Shown in pieces: positions 42,596-52,060 of a stretch of 64,000 bases of DNA (position 1 is the first letter of the stretch; each line of letters begins with the position of its first letter). This DNA is from Nocardia paucivorans NBRC 100373 (GTDB lineage Bacteria; Actinomycetota; Actinomycetes; Mycobacteriales; Mycobacteriaceae). A program made the position numbers and the translations under genes. The DNA is taken from assembly GCF_000308675.1 (NCBI RefSeq), contig NZ_BAGE01000053.1, forward strand, positions 237,340-301,339, given 5' to 3'. The notes below the pieces were generated by a model. It was given only the letters and a program-made list of their open reading frames with translations. It was not told the origin of the DNA and did no database searches.

Positions 42596-45073
42596 TCAGA
42601 GGGGTGTGTCGGACCGTTGCCGCGCCATCGGGTCGGCATCGAGCTCGGCGTTGCGCGCGGCCGGCAGGACCGACGAACGGTGACCCAACTCCACGTCGAC
42701 ACCCGTGACATCCGCGTCGCGCACCTGCACCTGCATCGTTTCCGGCCCGTAGCCCGTGGCGGTCACCGTGTAGATACCCTCGTCGAGGTCGGCGAAGGTG
42801 TAGGACCCATCGGGTCCGGTCGTCAGGGTGTCCACCACCTCGCCCCGTGCATCGGTCAGGATAACGTGAGCGTCCTCCAGCGGCCGACCGTCGCGGGTCC
42901 GCACCACGCCCGCCAGTCGCACCCCTGGTCGCAACAGCACATCCAGCACGGTGGCCTCCTGTCCGGTCACCCGCACCGGGACGGCGGTGGGGTGGAATCC
43001 GAGCGCGCTCACCGCCACCGTGAACTCGCCTTCCGACAGCTCCCCCACCTCGAAACGGCCCATGGGGTCGCTCTCACCGGAGGACAGCACTTCGCCCCGC
43101 TGGTCCAGCACCGAAATCCGTGCTCCCACAACCGGCGAACCGTCGTCGGACCTGGTCACCGTGCCGGTGACACCGGCCATGGCGTCCAAGGTGATATCGC
43201 AGGCGAGGGGACGGTTGCCGAGGGTGGCGGTCGACGCGTCGGGGCGCCGTCCCTCGGCAGAGGCGATCAGCACATAGGAACCGGGCTCCGGTGCGGCGAG
43301 TTCGTAGTATCCGTCGGTGCGGGACCGAGTGCGACCCACCTGGCGACCGGAGGTCGAGATCAGGGTCAACGTCGCACCCGCCACCGCGGCCCCGCGGGTA
43401 TCGCGCACCCGCCCGAATACGACGGAACCGACCGGCTGCGGCATCGCGTCGAGCGGAGCAATGTACCCGTCCGTCTCGGCGACCGCGCCATGGACCGCGG
43501 CGGCCGGTGAAACGCCCACCGCCGCGGAGGGCGACGACCCCGCGCCGTTCGCCGTCGCAACGAGCGCCGGGGATCCCGATCCGAGCTCGCCCGCGTATTC
43601 CGCTTCGTCCGTGGTCGCCGGCTCCCCCGCCGGCACCTCGACCGGCCCGCCCTGCCCGTGGACTCCGGCCTCGTCCGTCACAACGCGTCGGGCCGGGATG
43701 GTGAGCGCGATCAGCGCGGCGGCCGCGGCGACACCGCAGCCGATCAGCAGACCGGCCTGGAAGCCGCTCTCGGTGGGAATGGAGTGGCCTTTGATCGTGG
43801 TGCTGAGTTCCGCCAGCACCGCACCGATCACCGCCGCCGCCACCGAGGTGCCGATCGCGCGCATGAGGGTGTTGAAGCTGTTGGCCGCAGCCGTCTCCGT
43901 GGCGGGCACCGCGCTCATGATCAGTGCGGGCATCGCCCCGTAGGCGAAGCCGACGCCGATGCTGATGATGATGGTCACCGCCAACAGCCCCCAGGTGGTG
44001 CCCATCAACAACAACGAACACCCGTAACCGGCGGTGATGATGACCGCGCCGGTCATCAGGGTGACCTTGGGGCCGCTACGCGCCGACAACCGAGCGCCGA
44101 CCGGGGAGATCAGGGTCATCATCAGGCCGGCCGGAGCCATCCACAGCCCCATCTGCACCATCGACTGCCCGAGCCCGTATCCGGTGGACTCGGGCAGTTG
44201 CAGCAACTGCGGCACGATCAGCGACTGCGCGTACATGGCCATTCCGAGGACGATCGAGGCGGCATTGGTCAGCAGCACCTGAGGTCGGGTCGTCACCCGC
44301 AGATCGACCAGCGGGTCGCGGGTCCACAGCTCCCACCCGACCCACACCAGCAGCGCCACGACCGTCCCGCCGAACAGGCTCAGGATGGTGGTGCTGGTCC
44401 ATCCCCATGCCGCGCCCTTGGAGACGGCCAACAGCAGACAGACCAGCGCGGCGCCCAGGCCGATCGCGCCCAGCACGTCGAATCGTCCACGCGGACCGTG
44501 TTTTTCGATGCGCGGCATGACCGCGAAGATCAACAGTCCCGAGAGCGCGGACAGGCCCGCGACCCCCCAGAACAACACCCGCCAACTGCTGTACTCGACC
44601 ACCGCCGCCGCCAGCGGCATCCCCAGCGCACCGCCGATGCCGAGCGAGGAGCTGATGAGAGCGATCCCCGACCCCAGACGCCGGGGTGGCAGCAGATCAC
44701 GCAGCGCGGCGATGCCGACGGGGATGATCCCCACACCCATGCCCTGCAGGCCGCGACCGATGATCATCGGCCACAGCGACGAGGCCAGGGCACAGACCAC
44801 CGATCCGATGACCACCGGCACCACCGAACCCACCAGGACCAGGCGTTTTCCGAACATATCGCCCAACCGCCCGGAGACCGGAGTGACAACCGCACTGACG
44901 AGCAGACTCGAGGTCACCACCCAGGCGGCATTCGAGGCCTCGGTGTGCAGCAGCTGCGGCAACTGGCCGAGCAACGGCACCACCAGGGTCTGTGTCAGCG
45001 AGGCCACGATACCGGCGAAGGCCAGGACCGCGAGCAATCCGCCGGGGCGGACGGTGGATTGGGAGGTCTCCAC
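42596..45073 (-). CDS. MFS (DHA2) transporter fused to three carboxypeptidase-regulatory-like domains
   Basis: An 825-residue protein. Residues 1-500 form a 14-helix DHA2 drug:proton antiporter (SGRLGDMFGKRLVLVG is the signature A loop; GRGLQGMGVGIIPVG lies in helix 4). A linker rich in Ala, Gly and Glu (about 510-575) leads to three consecutive beta-sandwich repeats of the carboxypeptidase-regulatory type, each starting like GRVRDTRGAAVAGATLTLIS and containing G(x)YEL or FTVAV turns. Such a soluble tail is not part of ordinary MFS pumps. A GTG start at 45073 has GGAGA eight bases upstream. It probably exports a small molecule or lipid precursor. Confidence 0.88.
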   Translation of the reverse strand: METSQSTVRPGGLLAVLAFAGIVASLTQTLVVPLLGQLPQLLHTEASNAAWVVTSSLLVSAVVTPVSGRLGDMFGKRLVLVGSVVPVVIGSVVCALASSLWPMIIGRGLQGMGVGIIPVGIAALRDLLPPRRLGSGIALISSSLGIGGALGMPLAAAVVEYSSWRVLFWGVAGLSALSGLLIFAVMPRIEKHGPRGRFDVLGAIGLGAALVCLLLAVSKGAAWGWTSTTILSLFGGTVVALLVWVGWELWTRDPLVDLRVTTRPQVLLTNAASIVLGMAMYAQSLIVPQLLQLPESTGYGLGQSMVQMGLWMAPAGLMMTLISPVGARLSARSGPKVTLMTGAVIITAGYGCSLLLMGTTWGLLAVTIIISIGVGFAYGAMPALIMSAVPATETAAANSFNTLMRAIGTSVAAAVIGAVLAELSTTIKGHSIPTESGFQAGLLIGCGVAAAAALIALTIPARRVVTDEAGVHGQGGPVEVPAGEPATTDEAEYAGELGSGSPALVATANGAGSSPSAAVGVSPAAAVHGAVAETDGYIAPLDAMPQPVGSVVFGRVRDTRGAAVAGATLTLISTSGRQVGRTRSRTDGYYELAAPEPGSYVLIASAEGRRPDASTATLGNRPLACDITLDAMAGVTGTVTRSDDGSPVVGARISVLDQRGEVLSSGESDPMGRFEVGELSEGEFTVAVSALGFHPTAVPVRVTGQEATVLDVLLRPGVRLAGVVRTRDGRPLEDAHVILTDARGEVVDTLTTGPDGSYTFADLDEGIYTVTATGYGPETMQVQVRDADVTGVDVELGHRSSVLPAARNAELDADPMARQRSDTPL

Positions 45074-45177
45074 GCACAATCTCCTCAGTACGGCACAGGT
45101 GGATCGGTTTGCGTCGTACACATCATATGCACGATGCAAAAGAGTGGAGGCCGAGCACCCACACCGGACCGACCGAC

Positions 45178-45885
45178 CTAGGGAATCAAGGCGAAAATCG
45201 TTGCAGGAGAACCTGAACCGCCGCGATATATCGGTCCACCGGCCAATACCCACGCCCCGGTGGTCGGAAGCTCCGCGAGATTGGCCAGGCATTCGAGACC
45301 GATTCGGTGTTCGCCGTACAGCAATTTCGACACCGCATACGTCTCGTCGGTGCCCACGTCGGGTCCGAAGGTGTCGATTCCGAGCGCCCCGCGGCGTCCG
45401 AGCCGCCCGGTCTCCAACAACCATTCGACGGCGTCGACCGCGAATCCGGGCAGATGACCGGCCGCCGCACCGGTTCCGAAGAACTCCGGACCACCCCATT
45501 TCTCATCCCATCCGGTCCAGGCGATTACCGCGGCGCCCTCGGGGATACACCCGTGCACCCGCTCCCATTCCCGCAGATCTTCCCGGGTGATCGCATGGTC
45601 GCGGTCGCGGGCGCACGCCGCCCGCACATCGATCTTGACCGCCGGCAGCAGCAGATCCTCGGGGTCGAGTTCATCGGCGGCCGGACCATCGGCGTGGAAA
45701 TGGATCGGCGCGCCCCAATGCGTCCCGGTGTGCTCACCCTGCTGCACGTACCGCAGGTAGTAGCCCTCGGTGGCGATGGTCGCGACGGTGTCGATCCGGA
45801 ACTCGGGGTCACCGGGATACAGAGGCGTGGTCTGCGGATCGTGGACATGGGACAGACTCACCAACCGGCCGAAGGGTGCCTTCAT
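45178..45885 (-). CDS. Cyclase/kynurenine formamidase-like family protein
   Basis: A 235-residue metal-dependent hydrolase of the cyclase family. The signature HxGTHxDxPxHF appears as HTGTHWGAPIHFHADG, with glycine in place of the usual aspartate, and GAAVIAWTGWDEKWGG and GIDTFGPDVG are the other family blocks. The family hydrolyses formamides or lactones; the changed aspartate leaves activity uncertain. The ATG at 45885 follows AGGGTGCACCTCC. It lies 104 bases upstream of the MFS start, in the same direction and downstream of a LuxR gene, so the three may be one unit. Confidence 0.85.
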   Translation of the reverse strand: MKAPFGRLVSLSHVHDPQTTPLYPGDPEFRIDTVATIATEGYYLRYVQQGEHTGTHWGAPIHFHADGPAADELDPEDLLLPAVKIDVRAACARDRDHAITREDLREWERVHGCIPEGAAVIAWTGWDEKWGGPEFFGTGAAAGHLPGFAVDAVEWLLETGRLGRRGALGIDTFGPDVGTDETYAVSKLLYGEHRIGLECLANLAELPTTGAWVLAGGPIYRGGSGSPATIFALIP

Positions 45886-45997
45886 GGAGGTGCACCCTAA
45901 TCGCCGCGGCCGCGAACTCGTCCGCCATGGCCTACGCTCGCGGCGGGTATCGAGGACACGGGCGAATACCCCGTGGCCACCGCCGAACCCGGGTGGG

Positions 45998-46783
45998 TTA
46001 CAGCAGTCCCGCGACACGCGCCGCGTGAACGGCGGCCGTGCGATTGTGCACGGCGAGTTTGCGCATGGCGCTGCGCAGATACGTTTTGACCGTCTGCGGG
46101 CTGAGTCCGAGCCGGGCGGCGATCTCCATATTGGATGCGCCCACGGCGACGAGCCGCAATGCCTCGATCTCGCGCGGCGCAAGCGTCGTCCCGTTCGCCG
46201 GGACGACGGGAGCACCGCCGAGCCTGCGGTGGATACGATCCAGCCGGTCCCGCAATACCGGATCATCGGTTTCGGCAATGACGGCGGCGAGCTCGGTCAG
46301 CGGATCGTCCGGCTCCGGGCGCACCTTGTCCTCGATATCGCGCCGCAGCTGATCGGCGACGATCTCCGCAGTGCGCAGCGCGCGATCACCGATGGGCCGG
46401 TGGTCACGGACGGCCCCGTAGAGTACGGCGCGCACCGCGCCGCGCACCAGGACCGGTACGGCGAAGACCGAGGTGAGCCGTTCCTGCTGCACCACGATGG
46501 GATCGTATTCGTGGGTGATATCGGCGGTGCGGGCATAATCGTCGACGCGGCGCGGCACCCGGTCGCGGAGCACACCGCCGCCCAAGCCGGTTCCGATCCG
46601 CACCGGCAGACCGTGCAGCCCGGTTCCGTAGGTGCCGACCAGCCGGCCGATCACGAGCCGGCGCGCATCCGAGGACGTGGTGCCACCGAACACGACGGGC
46701 GCACCGCTCAGTTTGGCAAGTCGATGCAAGCGCTCGGGCAGCAGACGGTCGACCCACGTCTGCACCGCGACATCATCGTCCAT
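45998..46783 (-). CDS. GAF domain LuxR-family transcriptional regulator
   Basis: A 261-residue regulator. Residues about 25-170 look like a GAF-type sensor domain (TGLHGLPVRIGTGLGGGVLRDRVPRRVDDYA, VFAVPVLVRGAVRAVLYGA). Residues 198-255 form a LuxR helix-turn-helix (LAPREIEALRLVAVGASNMEIAARLGLSPQTVKTYLRSAMRKL). It probably senses a small molecule and activates transcription. It is divergent from the acyl-CoA synthetase gene, which is a plausible target, as are the downstream cyclase and MFS genes. Confidence 0.88.
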   Translation of the reverse strand: MDDDVAVQTWVDRLLPERLHRLAKLSGAPVVFGGTTSSDARRLVIGRLVGTYGTGLHGLPVRIGTGLGGGVLRDRVPRRVDDYARTADITHEYDPIVVQQERLTSVFAVPVLVRGAVRAVLYGAVRDHRPIGDRALRTAEIVADQLRRDIEDKVRPEPDDPLTELAAVIAETDDPVLRDRLDRIHRRLGGAPVVPANGTTLAPREIEALRLVAVGASNMEIAARLGLSPQTVKTYLRSAMRKLAVHNRTAAVHAARVAGLL

Positions 46784-46935
46784 ACCTACTCCCGAGCCTC
46801 GTGTCGGTGCGGTCCATGGTGGCAGATACCGAATACCGCCGGCGGCCGCTACCCCCGTGGGTGGGTAGCGGCCGGTCCCGCCGTCGGCGCACGCTCGAGG
46901 CGACAGTGTCGTCGGAAGAAGACCGAGGAGTCATC

Positions 46936-48654
46936 GTGGACGTGACCGCCGCATACCGGGCGAGTCGAGACCAGTTGTTGGCATTGCGCGGCGATCATCC
47001 GCGCGCGGTCGCCGAGTTTCGCTGGCCGGACCTGGGCGAACGATTCAATTGGGCGGTGGACTGGTTCGACGCGATCGCCCGGGACAACGACCGACCGGCC
47101 CTGGTGATCGTCGAGGAAGACGGTTCCGCATGTCGGCGCAGTTTCGCGGAAATGGCCACCGCCTCCGACCGGCTCGCCGCCTGGTTGTCGGCCCGGGGTG
47201 TGCGCCGCGGCGACCCGGTGATCCTCATGCTGGGCAACCAGGTCGAGCTGTGGGAGTCCATGCTGGCGATCATGAAGCTCGGCGCGGTGATCATGCCGAC
47301 CACCACCGCGGTCGGCCCGGCGGAGCTGATCGATCGGATCACCCGCGGACAGGCCCGGTATGTCATCTGCAATGCCGACGACACCGGCAAGTTCGCGGAA
47401 GTGCCCGGCGACTACGGTCGGATCAGCGTGGGTCCGGCCGAAGGGTGGGCGGACCTGCGGGAGGCGGCGTCCGTGATCGCGGACCCGATCCCGCATCCCG
47501 GCACCGCACCCGGTGACCCGCTGCTGTATTACTTCACCTCCGGCACCACCTCCCGCCCGAAACTGGTCGAACACACCCAGGTCTCCTATCCGGTAGGCCA
47601 CCTGACCACCATGTACTTCCTGGGTCTGCGTCCCGGAGACGTGCATCTGAACATCTCCTCCCCCGGTTGGGCCAAACACGCCTGGTCGTGTCTGTTCGCG
47701 CCATGGATCGCCGAGGCCACCGTCTTCGTCTGCAACTACCGCCGATTCGACGCGGCGACGCTGCTCGAGCGGCTGCGGCGCTGGGAGGTCTCCACCTTCT
47801 GCGCCCCGCCGACGGTGTGGCGGATGCTGATCAACGCCGATCTCGGGCAACGACCTGCCGCGCTACGGGAAGTGGTGGGGGCGGGCGAACCATTGAATCC
47901 CGAAGTGATCGAACAGGTTCGGCGCGCCTGGGGGTTGACCATCCGCGACGGATTCGGCCAGACCGAGACCACCGCGCAGATCGGCAACACCCCCGGCTCC
48001 GAGGTACGACCCGGCTCCATGGGCCGCGCCCTCCCCGGTGTCCCGGTGGTGCTGGTCGATCCGGTAACCGGAGAACCGCTCACCGGCCCCGGCGAGGGCG
48101 AGATCTGCCTCGACCTGGCGCAGCGACCGCTTCCGCTCATGACCGGCTACCGGGGCGACCCCGAACGCAATGCCGCCGCGACAGCCGGCGGCTACTACCA
48201 CACCGGCGACGTCGCCGAGATCGATGCCGACGGTTACATCACCTATGTCGGCCGCACCGATGACGTTTTCAAGGCCAGCGACTACAAGATCAGCCCATTC
48301 GAACTGGAGTCGGTCCTCATCGAACACCCGGCCGTGGCCGAGGCGGCCGTCGTCCCCGCGCCCGATCCGGTGCGACTGGCAGTGCCCAAGGCCTATATCG
48401 CGCTAGCTCCCGGTCACGAACCCGACAAGGACACGGCAGAGTCGATTCTGCGGTACGCGCGCGAACATCTCGCGCCCTACCAGCGCGTACGCCGTCTCGA
48501 ATTCTTCGAACTCCCCAAGACCATCTCCGGAAAGATCCGCCGGGTCGAATTACGCGCCCGGGAGAACGCGGGCGACGGACGGAAAACCGAGTGGCGGGAG
48601 GACCAGTTCCCCGCACTGCGCGGCAAGTCCGAGGCGGAGCCGGAAACCGGTTAA
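46936..48654 (+). CDS. Medium-chain-like acyl-CoA synthetase (ANL superfamily)
   Basis: A 572-residue adenylate-forming enzyme. Core A3-like motif: LLYYFTSGTTSRPKLVEHT; A5: RDGFGQTETTAQIGN; A7: YYHTGDVAEIDADGYITYVGRTDDVFKASDYKISPFELE; A10 lysine: LPKTISGKIRRVEL. The closest pattern is acyl-CoA synthetases acting on medium-chain or aromatic acids; the exact acid is unknown. The start at GTG 46936 has GAGGAG just upstream, and the family N-terminus follows. An earlier in-frame start would run through the divergent promoter region. Confidence 0.9.
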   Translation: MDVTAAYRASRDQLLALRGDHPRAVAEFRWPDLGERFNWAVDWFDAIARDNDRPALVIVEEDGSACRRSFAEMATASDRLAAWLSARGVRRGDPVILMLGNQVELWESMLAIMKLGAVIMPTTTAVGPAELIDRITRGQARYVICNADDTGKFAEVPGDYGRISVGPAEGWADLREAASVIADPIPHPGTAPGDPLLYYFTSGTTSRPKLVEHTQVSYPVGHLTTMYFLGLRPGDVHLNISSPGWAKHAWSCLFAPWIAEATVFVCNYRRFDAATLLERLRRWEVSTFCAPPTVWRMLINADLGQRPAALREVVGAGEPLNPEVIEQVRRAWGLTIRDGFGQTETTAQIGNTPGSEVRPGSMGRALPGVPVVLVDPVTGEPLTGPGEGEICLDLAQRPLPLMTGYRGDPERNAAATAGGYYHTGDVAEIDADGYITYVGRTDDVFKASDYKISPFELESVLIEHPAVAEAAVVPAPDPVRLAVPKAYIALAPGHEPDKDTAESILRYAREHLAPYQRVRRLEFFELPKTISGKIRRVELRARENAGDGRKTEWREDQFPALRGKSEAEPETG

Positions 48655-48710
48655 GCTCGCCCCATGCCGGCGACCATGGGCGGGTATATTGCCACAGCAG
48701 AGGCGCGCTG

Positions 48711-49628
48711 ATGTCGCAGCGCGAGTTCATCGTCCTCGGCACCGCCAGCCAGGTACCCACCAGACAGCGAAACCACAATGGTTACCTGCTGCGCTGGGGT
48801 GGCGAGGGCATTCTGTTCGACCCGGGCGAGGGCACCCAACGGCAGATGACGTTCGCGGGTCTGGCGGCGAGCGATATCACCCGCATCGCCCTCACCCACT
48901 TCCACGGCGACCACTGTCTCGGGCTGCCCGGGATCGTGCAGCGCATCAATCTGGATCGTGTCGCCCACCCGGTGGACGTCTACTATCCGGCGTCCGGTCA
49001 GACCTACTTCGAGCGGTTGTGCGAGGCCACTCCCTACCACCGGACCGTGGGGCTACATCCGCGGCCGGTGGCAGGGCCGGGCCCGTTGGATGCGCCGACC
49101 GCGCCGTTCTGCCTCGAGGCAATACCGCTGGCCCATCCCGTGGAATCCTTCGGCTACCGCCTGACCGAACCCGCCGGCCTCCGAATGTTGCCCCACCGCC
49201 TCGACGCGCTCGGCGTGCGCGGACCGCGGATCGGTGAGCTCCGTCGACACGGCTCAGTCCGCATCGACGGACGCACCATCACCCTCGCCGAGGTCAGCGA
49301 ACCGCGTCGGGGCCAGAGTTTCGCCTTCGTCATGGACACCCGGATGTGCCCCGGCGTCCTGGAATTGGCCTCGGGGGTGGACATGCTCGTCATCGAGGCC
49401 ACCTTCCTCGACGCCGATGCCCATCGCGCCGAGGAGTACGGTCACCTCACCGCCGGGCAGGCCGCCCGCGTCGCCGACGAGGCCGGGGTGGACACCCTCG
49501 TCCTCACCCACTTCTCCCAGCGCTACCGCACCCTCGACGCCCATCGCGCCGAGGCCGGCCGCTATTTCTCTGGACGCATCGTCGTCGCCGAGGATCTGAA
49601 CCGTATCCCCTTCCCACCCCGTCCCTGA
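48711..49628 (+). CDS. rnz: Ribonuclease Z
   Basis: A 305-residue metallo-beta-lactamase-fold RNase Z, which trims tRNA 3' ends before CCA addition. The zinc motif THFHGDHCLGLPG (HxHxDH) is intact, and the later FVMDTRMCPGV, VIEATFLDADAHRAEEYGHLTA (aspartate and histidine ligands) and VLTHFSQRY complete the site. The start at 48711 is the domain edge. It fits the nearby tRNA-Leu gene only by coincidence. The gene is monocistronic and convergent with the sirtuin gene. Confidence 0.92.
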   Translation: MSQREFIVLGTASQVPTRQRNHNGYLLRWGGEGILFDPGEGTQRQMTFAGLAASDITRIALTHFHGDHCLGLPGIVQRINLDRVAHPVDVYYPASGQTYFERLCEATPYHRTVGLHPRPVAGPGPLDAPTAPFCLEAIPLAHPVESFGYRLTEPAGLRMLPHRLDALGVRGPRIGELRRHGSVRIDGRTITLAEVSEPRRGQSFAFVMDTRMCPGVLELASGVDMLVIEATFLDADAHRAEEYGHLTAGQAARVADEAGVDTLVLTHFSQRYRTLDAHRAEAGRYFSGRIVVAEDLNRIPFPPRP

Positions 49629-49650
49629 CTCACGGGTACACGGTCGGCCC

Positions 49651-50535
49651 TCACGAGCAGGGTGTCGGAACGCCCGCCGCGATGCGCCGGCGCGCCTGGA
49701 GGCGGTCGGCGAGTTCGGTGAGCACCGGCGAACACCCGGCGTCCAACCGAAGCGTGGCCGGCTCGTCGCCCCGGGTGGGGCCTCGATTCACGATCGCCAC
49801 CGCGCTGCCGTTGCGGGCCGCGCGACGCACGAACCGCAACCCGGACATGACGGTGAGCGAGGATCCCGCGACGAGCAGCACCTGCGCCGAGTCGACCAAC
49901 TCGAATGCCGCCGCGACCCGCTCCTTGGGGACGTTCTCGCCGAAGTAGACGATATCGGGTTTGAGCATGCCCCCGCAGCGCGCGCAGTCGACCATGCGGA
50001 ATCGGTCGGTCTCGGCGACCACGGCGTCGGCGTCGGGCGCGACCTCGATACCGGTGGCCAGCGCCGCTGTCGCGAAACCCGGATTCGCCGCCTCCAACCG
50101 ATCGGCCAGCGTCATTCGCGAGATCAATGTCGAACAGTCGAGACAGCGCACCCGGGCGTAGGTTCCGTGCAGGTCGATCACCCGACGGCTACCCGCCTTG
50201 GTGTGTAGCAGATCCACGTTCTGGGTGATCACCCCGACGACGAGACCGGCCCGTTCCAGACGTGCCAGGGCACGGTGTCCCGGATTCGGTCGGGCGGCGT
50301 CCATTCGACGCCACCCGATATGGTTTCGCGTCCAATAACGCTGTCGGAAGGCCGGATCACCGATGAACTGTTGGTAGGTCATGGGGTTGCGTGGTGGGGA
50401 GTCGGGCCCCCGATAATCGGGAATACCGCTGTCGGTGGACACCCCGGCCCCGGTGAGCACCACCACCCGCTTGCCCTCGACCAGTTCGACCAGCCTGCCG
50501 ACGGGGTCGTCGCGCTGTAGCGCCGTATCCGCCAT
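49651..50535 (-). CDS. Sir2-family NAD-dependent protein deacylase
   Basis: A 294-residue sirtuin. NAD-binding motifs GAGVSTDSGIPDYRG and TQNVDLLH are present; the catalytic histidine is in VIDLHGTYA; the zinc cysteines are CLDC and CARC; and the C-terminal GSSLTVMSGLR and VNRGPTRGDE segments bind NAD. The arrangement resembles class II (SIRT4-like) sirtuins, which deacylate lysine with NAD. The ATG at 50535 is the edge of the family sequence. Confidence 0.9.
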   Translation of the reverse strand: MADTALQRDDPVGRLVELVEGKRVVVLTGAGVSTDSGIPDYRGPDSPPRNPMTYQQFIGDPAFRQRYWTRNHIGWRRMDAARPNPGHRALARLERAGLVVGVITQNVDLLHTKAGSRRVIDLHGTYARVRCLDCSTLISRMTLADRLEAANPGFATAALATGIEVAPDADAVVAETDRFRMVDCARCGGMLKPDIVYFGENVPKERVAAAFELVDSAQVLLVAGSSLTVMSGLRFVRRAARNGSAVAIVNRGPTRGDEPATLRLDAGCSPVLTELADRLQARRRIAAGVPTPCS

Positions 50536-50603
50536 GCCCCGAGGGTACGCGGGAGCACCGACCACACCGGTCCCCACCGTGTACGACACGATCACGCGGC
50601 CAC

Positions 50604-50631
50604 GTCCCCAAGTGATAGTCCCCAGGTGATA
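50604..50631. repeat. Imperfect 14-bp tandem repeat in a divergent promoter region
   Basis: GTCCCCAAGTGATA is followed directly by GTCCCCAGGTGATA (one mismatch) between the divergent sirtuin and P1-peptidase genes. Tandem copies spaced 14 bp apart could be a binding site for a regulator. Confidence 0.5.
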
Positions 50632-50730
50632 TCGCACGGGCGTTCCCGGAGACGACAGGCGTCGGCATGGCGGACAGCTCCCCCACTCGCGAGAATGGCG
50701 AGGCGTACACGGCACGGAGGGAGTGGAGCG

Positions 50731-51591
50731 ATGATCGCGGTGCCCGGGGTCCGTATCGGTCACTGGACCGACGAGGTCGGCGAGACCGGATGCACGGTGG
50801 TGACGTTCCCGGAGGGCACGGTCGCCTCCTGCGAAATCCGCGGCGGAGCTCCCGCGACCCGGGAACTGGATGCGCTGTCGCCGGAGAAGGCGGTCGTCTC
50901 GGTGGACGCGGTGGTCCTGACCGGCGGCTCGGCGTTCGGATTGGCGGCCGCCGACGGTGTGATGCGATACCTGGAAGAGCAAGGCCGCGGCGTGCCCACC
51001 CCCGCCGGACGGGTTCCGATCGTGCCCACGCTGGCGGTTTTCGATCTGGGCTCGGGTGATCCGACGGCCCGCCCCACCGCCGACAACGGTTATGCCGCCG
51101 CGCAGGCCACCCTGGGCGAGCAGCTCCTCACCGGCCGTATCGGCGCCGGCGCCGGCGTCCACACCGGGCACTGGCGAGGTCCGACCGGCCGGCGACCCGG
51201 CGGAATCGGATACGCGCAGCGCCGGCTGGGCGATCTGGTGGTGGCCGCGATCTGCGTGGTGAACGCCTTCGGCGATATCGATGACGGCACCGCCGACATA
51301 TCCCTGGACGCGGTCGCACAACTGGTCGACCCGTTCCATTTCGACAGCGCCCGGGCCCACACCACGATCGGCGTCGTCGTCACCAATGCCCGCCTGGACA
51401 AGATGGGCTGCCGGATCGTCGCCCAGGGCGCGCACGACGGCCTGGCCCGAGCGCTGACACCGCCGCACACCCGATTCGACGGCGACGGCTTCGTCGCCGC
51501 CGCCACCGGCCGGGTTCCCGCCCATGTGGACACGGTTCGGCTCATGGCCCTGGCCACCGTCACCGAGTCCATCCGTTCCCTCGCGACGTGA
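50731..51591 (+). CDS. P1/S58 family peptidase (DmpA/NylC-like)
   Basis: A 286-residue member of the P1 (S58) family of self-cleaving N-terminal-nucleophile hydrolases, which includes the aminopeptidase DmpA. The N-terminus GVRIGHWTDEVGETGCTVV and the segment VLTGGSAFGLAAADGV are typical, as is GVVVTNARLDKMGCRIVA near the cleavage region; the threonine in VVTNA would be the nucleophile after self-cleavage, as in DmpA's N-terminal serine region. The start at ATG 50731 follows GGAGGGAG. The substrate may be short peptides or amide polymers. Confidence 0.85.
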   Translation: MIAVPGVRIGHWTDEVGETGCTVVTFPEGTVASCEIRGGAPATRELDALSPEKAVVSVDAVVLTGGSAFGLAAADGVMRYLEEQGRGVPTPAGRVPIVPTLAVFDLGSGDPTARPTADNGYAAAQATLGEQLLTGRIGAGAGVHTGHWRGPTGRRPGGIGYAQRRLGDLVVAAICVVNAFGDIDDGTADISLDAVAQLVDPFHFDSARAHTTIGVVVTNARLDKMGCRIVAQGAHDGLARALTPPHTRFDGDGFVAAATGRVPAHVDTVRLMALATVTESIRSLAT

Positions 51592-51600
51592 CCCACCACC

Positions 51601-51972
51601 TCAGGGCACGGCCGTGAACAGCTCGTAGCTGTGGCCGCCGGGGTCGCGGACATAGACCCCCCGCCCACCGGCGAGGTGGTTGATCCGCCGGTCCCACCCG
51701 TTCTCCGGACCGGATCCGTAGTCGACGTCGGGCCATATCGACAACCGGTGCAGGACGGCGTCGAATGTGGCGTCGTCGACGAGAAAGGCGTAATGCCCCG
51801 GTTCCACATGTCCACGATCGTCGAAATCGAAGGTCAGATCGTCGTTGACCACCACCGGCACGAACGGCCCCGACGGGGCCGAGACCGACAACCCCATCAG
51901 CTCGGCGAAGAACAGCGCCGAGGCCTGCTTGTCTCTGGCCGGCACGATCGTGTGATTCAGCACGATGGACAC
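51601..51972 (-). CDS. Glyoxalase/VOC-fold family protein
   Basis: A 123-residue vicinal-oxygen-chelate-fold protein. The first repeat reads LNHTIVPARDKQASALFFAELMG and the second holds GHYAFLVDD and VYVRDPGGHSYELFT, with metal-type ligands His, His and Glu. Substrate unknown; members include dioxygenases and resistance proteins. The GTG at 51972 has a perfect GGAGG seven bases upstream, so it is preferred over the earlier in-frame ATG. It is divergent from the MarR gene, separated by about 85 AT-rich bases. Confidence 0.88.
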   Translation of the reverse strand: MSIVLNHTIVPARDKQASALFFAELMGLSVSAPSGPFVPVVVNDDLTFDFDDRGHVEPGHYAFLVDDATFDAVLHRLSIWPDVDYGSGPENGWDRRINHLAGGRGVYVRDPGGHSYELFTAVP

Positions 51973-52060
51973 CGCGAACCTCCTGATCACCAGGGCTTCA
52001 TAGCCCTATTCATATGCGATATGCATACAAATATACGTGCAAAACTCATATGATGATGGA

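Noticed and set aside
46801..46935. An upstream start that would lengthen the acyl-CoA synthetase by 45 codons
   Set aside because: The extension is not part of the family and crosses the divergent promoter; the GTG at 46936 has a proper GAGGAG.
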